From Apis mellifera (taxonomy: Eukaryota > Arthropoda > Insecta > Hymenoptera > Apidae), in the NCBI RefSeq assembly GCF_003254395.2, contig NC_037643.1, forward strand, positions 10,932,963-10,996,962: a stretch of DNA of 64,000 nt, in the 5' to 3' direction. The notes beneath the pieces were generated by a model. That model did no database searches. It was not told where the DNA came from and worked only from the letters and a program-made list of their open reading frames with translations. How positions within the stretch are numbered: the stretch's first letter is position 1; each line of letters opens with the position of its first letter. Made by a program: the position numbers and the translations under genes. Shown here in pieces: positions 34,831 through 47,387 of this stretch.

Positions 34831-35782
34831 CGATGACTGCGCTACTTTCGGAGGATCGCGACCGTGCGCATCGTGGTGTGCAAATGGCAGCGGCTGTCGC
34901 TAAATGCTTTCGCACGCGATTCCTTGATTTTCCCTATTCGGCCTCCCCTCTCATCTCTCCTCTCTTCTTCGCTCGATCGCCACTCCTCGCCACTCCGAGG
35001 ATGAGATATTCGCGCGCTACGGAGGTTGACATTTTCCATTACACGCTCGCCGTTCTCTTTTATGCTCTTGATCTTGGAATAGAAACAAGTTTCTACAATT
35101 ATATTTATTTCAAGTTTCGTGTCTCTCAGTTTTTATACATAGCGGTTTTCCATTTGTTTGTTATTTATTCCAGGTGTCTCATATCGTTTCATATCAACAC
35201 ATTCAAAGAGAAAAATTGAGACAGTTAATCGACGTAATAAATAATATTCGTCACGTGTATAAATTATTTTTGAACTTTTTTATTTCGTTTTCATAAATAA
35301 TACGATTCATAAAAGTCTTCCAATCTCTTATTTCAATTAATTTTCCATTCATATCAACATTTCACGGTATCGCAAGACGTTTAAAAATCAATAAACCCTC
35401 CTACGCGTAATAAATTGGCACTCGTATCGCGATAAAAAAATCCATCGACGTAAGCAACGAACCTCGCCCTCGTCGAAAATCAAATTTTACCTTCCCACGG
35501 CTTCATCTTTCCCGGAATGGGAAACAACGTGATAGAAGATGTCCGGTTAACCGGAAGAGAGGGGGAGGGACTCGGGATCCAAAATACACGCCCACGTAAC
35601 ATTGTTTCACACGATATCTGGCGATCGCATAAATAAGTCAGGTTCGAATCGCGGCGTGTCACCTAGAGAGAGGGCGTTCATCCCGGAAATATCGAGGAGA
35701 AGAAAAAAAAAAATACCACGATGGATGGAAAGAAGAAGAAGAAGAGGAGGAAGGATTCGTTACCCGAAGGGGAGAGTCTCAA
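34831..35782. other. Mixed non-coding stretch
   Basis: CpG-rich near 34840-35060, AT-rich at 35080-35460, then GC-richer with purine tracts near 35695-35755. A 128-codon plus frame (34833-35219) turns Phe/Tyr-rich as it enters AT-rich sequence. I regard it as chance. Confidence 0.4.
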
Positions 35783-35803
35783 CAGAGAGAGAGAGAGAGA
35801 GAA
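35783..35803. repeat. (AG)n microsatellite
   Basis: About 10 AG units. Confidence 0.9.
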
Positions 35804-36299
35804 ACGTGAATTATCCGTGCTCGTCACATATTCCTTTTTATGTGTCCCGCGCCATAAACAGCGAAGGTGAAAGCGCGAAGGGTGAGGAGGCTGGCGAGGA
35901 GCAGTTTTTGCATGGCCTCCCTCGAGGGTCATCACTCGCACTTCGGGGGTAGTCGGTGTCCAGTTGTCCACCCTCTCGGCCATTCGATCCTGCCTGACAA
36001 CTGATATTGCGTGATCTATGGCCCCGAGCATTGCACGCCTGGGACAAAACTGCCTCCCTCCCCTCCATCCCCTCCCCCCGTGCACCCCCACCGTACACTC
36101 GGTCTTCCTTCCAACTTTCCACCCTCGTCAGGAGGAGGAGGAGGAGGAGGATCGCAGCGGCACCGTCGCGCCACCCGGGGAAAACCGACAAAGTAATAGA
36201 TGTCCCCGGACCGTCCACTTCGTCAATAAAAAATCACGGCATAATAGAAAAAAGAAGCGCCGAGATGTATCGCCGCGCGCCCTTCCACGCTCTCTCTAA

Positions 36300-36330
<31 letters not shown>

Positions 36331-36419
36331 TGCTCAAATATTTATGGGGGATTGGCTTGCTTTGAGGATCCGCGGATTAACCGAGGAATCGAGTTTTCCT
36401 CGATGCTTTAAGGGGATGG
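35804..36419. repeat. Island with GGA and GA repeats
   Basis: GC-rich block with (GGA)n at 36131-36150 and (GA)13 at 36301-36326. The latter is preceded by GCTCTCTCTAAA, so the left CT arm can fold on the GA repeat. Confidence 0.8.
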
Positions 36420-37349
36420 CTTTTTGAGTCATAACTCGTCTGTGCGGACGAGTGTTTGATTTGATTAGAAAGATTGGTTGAGATGGGAGGAATGGTTTGA
36501 TTTCTTCGTTCGATCTCGAGAGAGAAGGATTTACGAGATTAGTTTATCGGTTTCTTTTTTTAGAAGAAAGTTAGAAGGAATTGGAATCATTTTTTGATTC
36601 CAAGAATTTGTAATAAACGGTGAATAAAGTATATTTGTTGGTAATGGTTCACCGGTTATGATCGGAATTAATTTTCTTTTCCTTTCTTTTCTTTTCTTTT
36701 TTTATTTTATATTCCGTGCAATAAAATTTAAATTGTGCACGGCATTATAGCCGGTCTTATCTGATATCTTGTTAAGAAGTACTATAATTGTCTACGATGT
36801 TTCTTATTTAAATTCGAGTTTTAGAAATTCATGACCAATTTATTCGCCGATATTTGGGGGCAGTAAAATATAAACTCTATAATAAACTGCGGCTGCGATA
36901 ACTGTGATAAAATATATACACGAGATTACGACCAATATTTTGATCACTCGCTGAAAAAAAAAAAAGAAAGAAAAAGAAAGAAAAATTCTATCTACCGTAT
37001 CATCCGTTTAATGAACGGTCATAAAAATCCACGTTGCCGCGAACTCGTTCGAACTTCGAATGAAACGATTTTAATGGAGATTTTTTTTCGAAAATTCCTC
37101 GCCTCGGCGTAGAAATCCCATGGCGGCAAGAATTCAGGATCGGGGCAAACTCGTTTTCGTTTAAGAAGGAAAGTGTAGCCGGGTTTAGGAGAGCCCGGTG
37201 TCCAGAAAGCCTGGTGAGGAAACGTGGGCGAGCAGTGTTCCGCTGGGACCCACAGACTACGATACATATTATATTACATACGATGGGTCAGCAATGAAAA
37301 CTAAGTGCATATGAGAATCCATGGGGTTGTTGTAAGGCCGTGGACCAAT
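36420..37349. other. AT-rich stretch and an island
   Basis: AT-rich to about 37020, with a TTTC tract near 36677-36705 and an A/G tract at 36954-36985. An island follows at about 37080-37300. An 82-codon minus frame (37019-37267) has no ATG and no domain. Confidence 0.4.
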
Positions 37350-37373
37350 GGGCGGAGGGGAGGGGGAAGTGGG
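37350..37373 (+). repeat. Quadruplex-type G run
   Basis: Runs of three, four, five and three G with short spacers. Followed by a GGA/GAA purine tract. Confidence 0.7.
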
Positions 37374-38040
37374 AGGATGAGGAGGAGGACGAAGAGGAGG
37401 AGGAGACACGACCGATATCGGGACGCGAAATCGAAAAAGTCAAAGTCCTTATTTCATGATCAGAAACGTTTCGAAGGGCGAAACTCGTTTCGACTTTTTA
37501 TGAACCACCGCTATAAACACGTCGTCGTTAATTTTGCCATGGTGAATTATGAACGGTGTTCATTCTATCCAATGTTTCTGTCTTTACGTTTTATAAGTGT
37601 ATCTCCGGGATGCGAGATTTAACAAGCTCGAAACGATTTCCAGCTATTGGAACAAAGGAATAATTTTTTTCTTTCTTTTTATTTCGACTTAACGACTGAT
37701 ACAAACTTAAACCAATTGAAATCTTCTCTTTGCAGTCTCCAATTTGAATACAAAATTAAAGAAAAATTAAGAATATCTTGAAAATTATGCATACACTTAA
37801 CAAGAAATGTCTATTTCAATCTTTTAAAAAATAGAAGAAACACGTATCTCTCCAATTTTCTAAAAAAAAAAAAAATAAATAAAAATTACGATCTTCAAAA
37901 ATTTATGAAAAAAAATTTCGAATACCTTGAAATCAGGAATACAATATTAAACCGTATTTAAAAAGATTCGATTCATCGTACCCCTACGGTTCCGAAACGT
38001 AATAATTAAAACGGAGACGAGGAAAGATCTAATCATTTCC
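37374..38040. other. Purine tract then AT-rich spacer
   Basis: AT-rich from about 37620, with an A13 run near 37862. No gene. Confidence 0.5.
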
Positions 38041-38580
38041 GGCTGAATGCCGAGTTGTTGTGAAGGAGCCTCTCCGACCGAACCGCGAGGTTCCTTCAAA
38101 TCTCTCAGATTTTTTTTTTAAACGTCCGTCAAAATTTATTCGAGGGCCTGTTAAATGGCCGGTATAAATAAATTAATGCAGATCGGCAGGGGCAGTCCGG
38201 GCAGTCCGTGGGACAGATGAAACGTTGAATTTTTCATGGCCGATAAGATCTTCCGTGGCGCATCCACATAAATGTCTACACGAATTCAGCCCCCGGGGTG
38301 GGACGGGGGGTGGTGCGTGGTTTCGCACATTGGAACGTCTACGCCTTATGGCGTGTTCATGGCATATGCAGTTATATAGGGGGGGAGAGGAGGGAGAGAG
38401 GGAGGGGAGGGGAGGGGCGAAAGGAAGCGACCGTACCGGGCCCGTAACCTTTATGGAAATTTCGCCTCATTCCTTACGCAAGCCTGACTTATGGACTACA
38501 TTTCGACGATCTATGAATCTAGTTAGTAGAAGTATTATTCTAGCCTCTAATAGTTGGTATTATTCATTCATGGATGGATA
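38041..38580. other. CpG-rich island with G-rich tract
   Basis: GC-rich block. At 38379-38417 a purine-only stretch contains G7 and then GGAGGGGAGGGGAGGGG, a clear G-quadruplex former. A 118-codon plus frame overlaps it and is compositional. Confidence 0.5.
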
Positions 38581-39638
38581 GGTTATACACTCGATAGGCT
38601 CGATGAATATTTGAATAGTTTTGAATGATTAAATTAAATAAAATAAAGCCAATGCAAATACAACGTTCGTTATATACATTATTCTTTAATAAGAGTGTTT
38701 CTTTTATGTGAAAAACAGATGTGTATATATATATATATATATGATCGATCTGAATGGTGACTCAGAGGATCGTTTCTACTGACAAGACGCTTATTATGAT
38801 TGCCTTCGGTTTATCCGTATCGTTCATGCAACAGAAGGACGAGGAATAATCGTCAAACTCGCGATAAAGAGTGCGGTTGGATTTTTCCCGCAGCACTCGT
38901 ACTTACCCTCGGATGAGAGAGACGAGTTCGCACGTGTTGAGGATCAAGAAGATAATTCCCTCGATAGGGATAATCGCATGAACACAATCTCGTCGCTGTG
39001 ATCAAATATCGCAATTATATTTTCTTCGAAAAATCGTCGAATATAGCGAACCAGGCTATAATTTACACGTTTTGTTTCAATCGCATTTCAAATTTGTGAA
39101 AAATTACAAATAAAAACGCGTGCACATTCAGTTAGTTCAGAAACTTCTTCGTAATGACAATCGAAGCAAACTGTACGCGCGTCTCATCGACGTTCCACTC
39201 GATATCCCCTCAGAGAACGAAACGTTTCCTAAGGTCAGTGGCCTTAGAATAAACATATACCAGGTTTAATACCAGATTCGAATTAGCGAAAGAGAGGGGA
39301 GAGTAAGATCTTAACCATTTACAAGATTCAATAGAACAAGTTACAGTTGCTCGATCCCTCTCTCTCCCTCTGTGTCGAACCCCTTAGAAACCCCGCGCAT
39401 TAAGTATACTTCGTCGTATATAAGTCTTTGGACACCGTGCGCGGACTTGGAACGTTTAAGCGCTTTCCAGCACGATCGAGCAACCGGCCTGGAACTAGAC
39501 CCCATCCCCTCCCCTCCCTAGTTCCACTATTGGTCCCCGACTCGCGCAACTAGCGAGAGTTCCTCAAGTCGAAATTCTCTTCACAGACATCCACCTTACT
39601 ACCCGGCGTATCTGCCAATAAAAGCTCCAGAGTCCTCC
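38581..39638. other. AT-rich then CpG-richer stretch
   Basis: TA repeat at 38724-38742. On the minus strand a GTAAGTACG donor match lies at about 38905-38897, after an open but unrecognised frame. TATATAAG at 39416-39423 lacks an initiator about 30 bp downstream. No gene is supported. Confidence 0.4.
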
Positions 39639-39665
39639 AGAGAGAGAGAGAGAGAGAGTGTGTGT
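39639..39665. repeat. (AG)10(TG)3 compound microsatellite
   Basis: Read directly. Confidence 0.95.
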
Positions 39666-40260
39666 CCGGTGTAACTCGGTGATCTCCAACTATCCACCGG
39701 GATTACCAACTATTCTCGAAGACGGGGCCATCGGGGATTAGAGCCGCCTCTCCCTTCCGACCAACACGCCTTTCCATGGCCATCGAAATGTCTCCCTTCC
39801 CGTCCCTCCCTCCCACTGCCTCGGGTCTGCTCTCGCCGTTCCACCAGCCGTTTCGAGCTGGCTCACCGGCGACTATGCCCGCACCAGAGAGCCAATATCA
39901 ATTATAAGAGAAGACAAGAGCCCCGCAATCACGGCTGGCCAGACCTTAACGGATCAAAGGTCTTCCGGCTCGCGGTTCTGCGGGATCACCAGTTTTTAGA
40001 TAAGAAATACTTCAATTAAGGCCGGCCCTCCCGTCGTTATAGCGCGAGCTTTGTCGACAAGCAACGCTATTGCACCGGGATTAGTCGAATATAAATCTGG
40101 AAGGGTGGTGAGGGGGAAGGGGAGGGTGGGCTCTCGACGTGTATCGACCGAAGAGGAAAGTCTTTTTTCCGTGAGCCACGGAAGATCGGGGAAAGGAAGT
40201 TGGATTAATTTGCAGTTGGAAAGATGGCAAGTTGAAGTTTACGTAGCTACGTGATGTTGC
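39666..40260. other. C-rich island ending in a G run
   Basis: C-rich sequence to about 39860, then a CpG island. A quadruplex-type run lies at 40103-40130 (five runs of three to five G). Confidence 0.45.
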
Positions 40261-41040
40261 GAGGGGAAGGGAAGGGAGCTTAAGAAATATACCTTGAGAT
40301 TTTTAAAATTTTTAAAATCGAGTTTAAAGATTTTTTTTAAAATTGAAATTGTATTGTAGAGTGTAAAGGGGGGAGGGAGAATATACGGAGAATATTTAGA
40401 TTTAATTAATTTGTTCGCGATTATTTGTCTTCGGATTTATTCTAAGCCTCCTGAGAACGTTTTCAGTGACTACGACACGTACAGTTTCACCCTATTTCCG
40501 CACCCTTTTCATACATGTCCCTTCGGCCCTACGCATCTGACAAGCCTCGTCTCAGGCTCTCGATATTCGAACATAAAAATCAACTTTGTCCCGACACGCC
40601 ATAGGGGGATTGGCATTCCTCTCCACACGCGAACGCGTCCATCAACATCTATGAAATATTAAACAATAACATCTCTCTCTTTCTCTTTCTCACGTTTGTA
40701 CAAATAGCTCACGATATTCTAAGTTTAGAGATCAGTTAAACGATCTCACCAAAGAGGAATATCGTTATTTCTTATTGATTCTTTTCAATATAAAGTGAAA
40801 TATTTCGTGAAATGAATCGATAGCTTCGAAACTCGACGAATCATCGGCCACTCGTAAAGCTCGGCGTTCAACGAATCATCTCGTCTCAAGTTTGAAATTC
40901 CTACGCAAAGAAAGGTTGTACGATTCAGCAGAATTATTGTCTTCTTTCATCGTGCGTTACCGCGTAATTGGCCGCGTGCATTAATGCGCCCGAAGCCGCA
41001 GGGACACGCGTCGCATTTCAAATTTCCCGCCGTTCCGTGT
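40261..41040. other. AT-rich to balanced non-coding stretch
   Basis: No repeat array, hairpin or coding frame stands out. Confidence 0.45.
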
Positions 41041-42400
41041 GAATTTTTAATACGCGTCGGTTCAACGAACGACCGCGGCCGCTCGATCGATTCGTCCCGA
41101 GAAATGATTGGCGAGCTTTAAATTGTCCCATAAATATAACCAATGCATCAATAATGCATCGCCTCTATCAATATATGGACAGGGCAGGACGGTGAGAAGA
41201 GAGGTTATGTATCAAAGTAATGGCGGTCTGGCTGGTGCCGTTCCGGGGGGATCACGGCGTTTCCGGGGGAATGCGGGGCCCCATATTGCGGCCGGAATGT
41301 TTCATCAAATATTTAGGCTGCACCGTGCTGCTATCAGATACGCTTCAAAATTCATGTCGATTGCCGCGCCATGGTCGCCGATTGAAAACCACCCACCCGC
41401 CAATGTTAACCGTTCCGTTCCGCGGAATATTGCCTCTCTGATCATTACCGATTGTTTTATAGCACCTCCGACAATTTTTAATCTTCCATTGCCAATTAAC
41501 GATATTAAGAGAAAAAGAAAACTTGTCACCGTTTTCTCTTCTTTTTTTCTTTTTTCAAATTCGAACCATTCCATCTTCAGATTCGTTTCAGAATCAGACT
41601 TTCGCGAGAAAGTTTTTCGGTTCGGAGGCAATCGTTGGAACACTCGTCTATTGTCTGTTGATCGGTTTAACCCGGCTGCCTCTTCAACCAACGTGGAGGA
41701 TTCGCAATCGCTCAGGCCTCGTCTGGCTTCATGCTCGTCATACCCTCACGGCGCTAAACGATCGCAGGCTTAACGAGTCGCGATGCAAATGGCGCGAATT
41801 GACTACCCAGGACACGCGTGAACGGGGCGGCGATCGGCGGATATTGAATTCCAAATTCCTCGATTATCGGTGCTCTATTTGTTCTACTAGCTTGGCATCG
41901 AGGCACGTAGCCGCGATCGGCTTCCCGCCACTGAAATATGTCGTTTGCGGTGACGTGAAGGTACGCGACGAGTGCGTCGCATATGTAATTCCTACTTAGA
42001 GCCGGCATTACGGTAATATACGGCGCATTAACCAAGTTTCTACCTTCGACTCGCTCGACCGCCCTTTCTCTTCTTCGCCCTCTGCCCCCCTTACCTCTCC
42101 CTTTCTCTAGCCGATGAGCTTCACGTGTTCGTTTCATCAGGTGTGTTTTCAGCCGGATACGTTTCTGTAAAATGAAAAAGAAAGAGGAGTATTCTCGTCG
42201 TGCGAGACCGACACGCGTTGGCCACATCGAATTCCGCTTCCTGGCGGACGATGATGCGCCGTTCTCATGCCACTCGATGCCCAATCTGAAAATTATTCCT
42301 TTCCAAGTCGAATTGCATCGTCTACATTCGATGAGATTTGTCCTTCGTTTCTTCGAATATTGGATTATGACGATCTGAAATATTGGGAATGTTAGAGGAT
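41041..42400. other. Long GC/CpG-rich island without a recognisable gene
   Basis: The longest open frame of the window lies here (41108-41773, plus, 221 codons). It begins at a TTG, is crossed by 158-codon plus and 128/176-codon minus frames, and shows no domain. One part passes through a TTC/AAG-type low-complexity stretch (about 41520-41560). The block resembles the other islands and is regulatory-like. Confidence 0.4.
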
Positions 42401-43577
42401 ATTTATTTACTTATTTCTGATTCATTTTTTCGACATTTCGCTATTATTAAATCCTTACTTACCGTTTTTGATCGACTATATATATTTTAATTTCAAATAT
42501 TTCTTGTTTTTTCTTTTTCTGAGAAGATTTTAACAATCCAGATATCTAGGAGATAAAGTAATAACGCAATAATTGCGAAAATTGTTAAACCGAGGAGGGA
42601 AAAAATAATTTCGGAGTTGAATGGTGAACGCTTGGACCGGTTAACCGTGCGAGATATGGGAAAGTCGATGCTGTAAAACGGTGTATCGATGGAAACGACG
42701 CCTATCCCGGGGAAAAAAATATCAAAGGCGCGATGCAGGCAAAGCGCTCGTCAATTCTGAGAGGGAAACCGTGTATTCCATGATTCTACGCGGGCAAGCC
42801 ACATCGTATTACCGATCCGTCTGTCTGGGCACATATTCCCTATATATGGAACCATACCATAACTGTTTGTCAAATGTGCTTTTTTGCCCGGGGACTCTTC
42901 CCAACGGAGGGACTTATAGACGAGTATCGGCATTGTCGTTGTCGATCGATCAAATTTCGCGCGCTAACAGGTGTCATGAAGCCTGATCGGTGACAAGAAC
43001 AAGTTTTTCTACTCAGCCATTTTTCGACAAGAACGCGATCGAGCAGCTTATCGATCATGCGAAATGAAAAATATCCCTGGAATGGGACCAGTTATGGAAA
43101 ACTTCGAAACGTGCCACTTTCGAATAAATAACAGGCAGAGGTAAACGGAGATGAAATTGTCGATATAAAGACGATATAGTTAATCCCGCGTTGCGGGAAT
43201 TCAATTTTTTTTCCCTCATCTTCGATCCAATCGTGTTTTTCCATAATTCTTTTTAAAACGCTTGTTACTTGAATTACGATTAATTAAATTTGTCAAAGGA
43301 TGAAATAAGATAAGATCGAATATAAAACGAAGAGAAGGTGTGCGAAAAACGCATAAGATCCAACATTTCTCCATAACGAGGAATTATTCACCTGTCCATC
43401 GTTTCACGGTTAAAGCCGTGGCGATATAATTTCGGTATTCAAGCCGCTCCTTCATAGTTCAGCCTAATAGGCGGCACGTGAACGGAAAGCAAACGAAATT
43501 CCCACAGCGAGCAGCGGGCAGCAGTCATCGTCCGAGATCCATCCTACGTACAACAACGTCTCATCGCCGTCATCGTG
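42401..43577. other. AT-rich stretch and an island
   Basis: AT-rich to about 42600, island at about 42680-43120, then AT-rich with a small island near 43390-43560. In the first island GCGGGCAA (about 42790) could pair at long range with TTGCCCGG (about 42891). No supported gene. Confidence 0.35.
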
Positions 43578-43973
43578 TTATTTTCCCCTAAAATCCATGC
43601 CCGACAGCCTCGGCCAAAGAATCTTCATCTTCGGCGAACGATAGCTGTCCACCAACCCGGCCGATCCTTCGCCACTCGCATTCCGATCCTTTCGCATGCG
43701 TGGAAGGAGACCGTGCGCCGCCAGGACACGTACAACCGCTTGCACGGTTAACGTCGATATATTGGACGGTTGACGCGCTACCAGAGGGACGTTGAAACGT
43801 CGTTGAAACGAATGTGACGTTTCCCTTAGGCCACTCAGAAACGTATGAACGTTCGTGGAACCCATTTGCATGTACGGGCGCAGAGGATTTGAATTATTGG
43901 CTTGGCGGCCGTGATCATTTGTAATGTTCGAGTCGCTTCTTCTCCTTTCCTCGGCAGCGCCGGTTCGCGTCAT
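43578..43973 (-). CDS. Unrecognised ATG-led open frame, 131 codons
   Basis: ATG at 43973 and TAA at 43578. Mixed composition, containing QPSNISTLTVQAVVRVLAAH, a possible helix, and ending GMDFRGK. G/C looks commoner at the first codon position than the second, as in real genes, but I could only estimate this by eye. No signal peptide or domain. It could be chance in a CpG island. Confidence 0.17.
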   Translation of the reverse strand: MTRTGAAEERRRSDSNITNDHGRQANNSNPLRPYMQMGSTNVHTFLSGLRETSHSFQRRFNVPLVARQPSNISTLTVQAVVRVLAAHGLLPRMRKDRNASGEGSAGLVDSYRSPKMKILWPRLSGMDFRGK

Positions 43974-44437
43974 TTGGAATATCGATCGAAAAGCTCGCCG
44001 CTTTTAAAATTGAGAATCGAGTCGGGAAAGATTGATGTGAGAGAAATTCCGCGACGTTTAAGGGAAGGAAGAATTTGCGATGTTATTAATTAAAAAGGAT
44101 TTGTCCGTCTTCCATTCTTCCTGTTTCGTTTTTTCTTCTGTTTCGAAGAAGAAGGTAGTTGTTTTTTTTTTTTTAATATTTCGATTAATATCTCGATGAT
44201 ATTCGTTGAAACGGGAAGCGATAATTTCATGCGTGAAGAGAGAATACTGGAGAGAATATATAGATTGTCCATAGGTTTCGTAGGGTTGTTACGAAATAAA
44301 TGAGTCTCATTAGATATGAATTCCGTGATAATTAAAGATTCCCTTAACCCCATCATGTTCATTCTTTACTTGGAAGCACGCATGATGGCATGTGAGCATA
44401 TGCAACAATTGCATCGTGCATCGACTGGATTAGAATC
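43974..44437. other. Mixed non-coding stretch
   Basis: T13 run at 44162-44174, then AT-rich sequence. A conserved-looking patch begins at about 44330, with repeated GCATGATGGCATGTGAGCAT-type strings. Confidence 0.4.
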
Positions 44438-44492
44438 CCCGGGTCATTGTGATTCCTCGATTCCCCGATTGGAGAGGAATCGTAATGACGGG
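44438..44492 (+). ncRNA. MicroRNA-like hairpin
   Basis: The arms CCC(GG)GTCATTGTGATTCCTC and GAGGAATCGTAATGACGGG pair over 19 positions in RNA. There are 17 Watson-Crick pairs, two adjacent G-U wobbles and a 2-nt bulge, around a 15-nt loop. This is near pre-microRNA geometry, though the stem is a little short and does not extend outward. I do not recognise the arm sequences as a known microRNA. Open frames cross it on both strands. Its function could be microRNA, other structured RNA, or none. Confidence 0.3.
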
Positions 44493-45180
44493 TCACGTGC
44501 GCTTTTCGTTTTTCACTGTAAACACCAGGAACGGTGCTACGTGTTTCGTTAGTCGAACATGCGACGCCCCGAGCTGCGTAAACGATCAAATTACGATGAC
44601 ACGTTGACGTTTAGAGTCGAATAAGAATCGAATCATCAGCTCTTCTAATATTTTTCTTTCTTCTTTCTCCTTCCCTCTCTCTCTCTTTATCGACGCGATT
44701 TAAATCTCTACGAGAAGATTTGAAGCTTGATATTCCTATTACAAGAATTATTACAAAATTGGAGGAAATTGTGAGAAAAATTTACTTTAACTCAATCAAA
44801 TAAACTTGAAACTTTTCCAAAACGTATCTGATTTAATTACGCGTGTATCTCATCGATAATCGATGATTTTCAACGTACAATTCTAAAGAAAAGAAATTAC
44901 GAAATTACCTCTCTAATCTATTTTTCTCTAAAGTTATAATATCAAGGATTTCGTTACACATTTTATATTTAATTATCTCGAAAACACGATTTCAATTCCA
45001 TCGAATATTTCCAAATAATTTTACAAGTATAACAATCAGTTAATAAACGACGAGAGAGAGAGAAAGAGAGAGGGCAAAAGATGCATATCCCCCTCCCAAC
45101 CACGTTTCGAAAATACACCGTATCCTTCCATTTACTAAATCATTCCATTAACCGGTCCAAAATATTCCCACCCCCCCCGG
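44493..45180. other. Island edge then AT-rich spacer
   Basis: AT-rich from about 44620, with a GA tract at 45052-45073. Nothing else. Confidence 0.5.
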
Positions 45181-45780
45181 TGGCCAAGTATGGCCGACTT
45201 TAATGACCGTGCTTAAGGGATGAGATGGACGAACGGGTCATTTCGCGAGGACATTTATAAATGACATAGCAGCGGGACCACCGCTATAACCCGACTTGGC
45301 TGCCGCCCTGTTCCGGCCAAAGAGGAAGCGGGGTGGGGAGGGGTTGCGACGCCGTGGTACACAAGGGGGGGGAGGGCGTGGGTGAAGGGGGTGGTACGTA
45401 GTATCTGAATCGGCCAGGAGGGAAACTCTGAGGATAGTGGTTTTAGATACATACCCGTGTACATAGTTGGTGCACACAGAGACGCGGCCATGCACATTCG
45501 GCGGAGGTTGCTTGGTAATGGCTTCGGTTTATTAATGACCGGTCAGCTGAGTTAGCAACCGGCTGTGTATTCCACGCGAGCCGCGCCACCCCTGCGAACG
45601 CAAGCCCACACCCACACCGACCCCGCGGCCGATCGTAAAGCGCGCCTCTATAGAGAGTGAGTGAGAGAGAGGGAGAGATGAGGGGTTGAAGAAAGCTGCG
45701 CCGGAGAGAATCGCGTTTTTCGATCACGCTCTTGCGGACGAACGGTGCGCAGATTGAGTCTGATCGAGTTTATCTTGCGG
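45181..45780. other. GC-rich island with G run
   Basis: C8 run near 45171-45178 at the edge, a quadruplex-type run at 45365-45391 and GAGTGAGTGAGAGAG near 45654. Overlapping minus-strand frames are compositional. Confidence 0.45.
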
Positions 45781-46905
45781 TTTGGGGAGGGGATATTTAA
45801 TCGATTAATCGTTTGACGATTAATTTTTTCGATTCTTCTTTCTCCGTTGTTGTTTATGCATATGTATTGGATGATAATTTTCTGATTGGATGTATATTTT
45901 AATCGGATTTGAGCAAAATGAATCAAGGGAATTGGACTGAAATGAATGAAAATGCGAAGGTATTAAAAAAAATAAGTAAATCAAAGTGGTAAATATAATT
46001 GAAGTATTATGTAGCGTTTCCTTTCTTCTTTTTTTTTTTTTTTATTCCGTATTGATCCTTTCCCGAGTTTTCCCACGTAGCTATACATATGTTTCCCTAA
46101 ACTAAGTACGGTATTTTACAGATAGAACTGTGGTCAATTCGGGTTAAGATATTACCGTTCAAACTCCTTTTTCTAAACGGCTAATCCGTTACACCTTATT
46201 TAAGCTTACATTGAAACGTATATCACATCCTCCTTTCTCCTCGCTCAGGAATATCTTCTTTCTTTTTTTCCTTCTATTCTAGATTAAATTTTCTCAATTT
46301 TCTTCGAATATTCACGTAATAATAATAATAATAATAATAATTTTCCGTGCTCATTTTTACGAATAACACGAAATATTCGAAACTTTCTTTGCCTCAGCGT
46401 TCATTATTTACCGTAAATGATTTAGGCTGCTGTCGGCTGTGAGCTCCTACCACCACGTTAACAGTTTCTTCGTAAGGAGAGAAAAAGCGACAAACACTAG
46501 CATCCCACCGGGTGATTTCTCTTTGGTGATTAATGATTATGAGTCCGGTATATTAGATCCTTACTATGTAGCCCCTCCGAAGTATCTCGACTCCACGACC
46601 ACAAATTACCTAGCAATGTCTTGATTGCGCCAAGAAATATAGAACGGCGACCATTATTCCGCTTTATTTTTTTTCCTCCTCCCGGCAACCCACGCAACCG
46701 CCGACGACTTTGACTCTCGATACCCTCGATACCATTAATTTAACCGCGTCTTTGTTTCGCCCACTCCCGATTATCGCATTGGCGATAATAATAATATGAT
46801 TTAAAGCAATTGAAACTCTATCTAAACAATTTTATAAAATATTAATTTCTACATTATATATATATCCGATCATCGAGATTAAGATCAAAGAAAAGAATTA
46901 ACGTT
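45781..46905. other. AT-rich stretch with homopolymer and AAT repeat
   Basis: T15 run at 46029-46043, (AAT)n at 46318-46340 and a small island at about 46420-46640. No gene. Confidence 0.5.
46318..46340. repeat. (AAT)n microsatellite
   Basis: Nearly eight perfect AAT units. Confidence 0.95.
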
Positions 46906-47288
46906 TGTTTTCGAAAATTTGATTCGAGATAAAAGTCAATCCAAAATCAATCCTTCAGGAAGATGAAGGAGAAGTATATTCCTTTTTTCTTCTAATCATT
47001 TTCACGCACAGATTTTTAGGGAGTGAGATGAGACACTGGGGGGGTAAGATTAAACTGGACGGGCACGAAGGCATCAAAGACCTGTCTCGAGACCTGTTTC
47101 GAAAATTTGATTCGAGATAAAAGTCCAAAATCCTTCATAATGATGAAGGAGAAGAAATATGAAATATCCGTTTCTCTTTTCTTCTAATCATTTTCACGCA
47201 CAGATTTTTAAGAGGGTGAGATGAGACACTGAGGGGGGTAAGATTAAACTGGACGGGCACGAAGGCATCAAAGACCTGTCTCGAGACC
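46906..47288. repeat. Direct tandem duplication of ~190 bp
   Basis: Copy 1 is about 46906-47094 and copy 2 about 47095-47288. Both begin with TTTCGAAAATTTGATTCGAG and end with GACCTGTCTCGAGACC. They differ by short indels in the A/T-rich half and by the length of the G run. Only two copies are present, and the second continues into island sequence. Confidence 0.93.
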
Positions 47289-47387
47289 GATAAATCAGTC
47301 GTTGAGCCGACGCGGCACCGGCGAGAACCGAGACTTCCGTCAAAATTCGCGGCACACGTGTCGCGAACGAGGCTGGCCGCGTCGCAT

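Noticed and set aside
35638..35660. tRNA T-loop-like GGTTCGAATCGC
   Set aside because: There is no matching D-arm or acceptor stem upstream, and the arms do not pair as a cloverleaf.
41108..41773. Longest open frame, 221 codons, plus strand
   Set aside because: It starts at TTG, overlaps 128- to 176-codon frames on both strands, passes through low-complexity sequence and shows no domain. This is expected by chance in a GC-rich island of this size.
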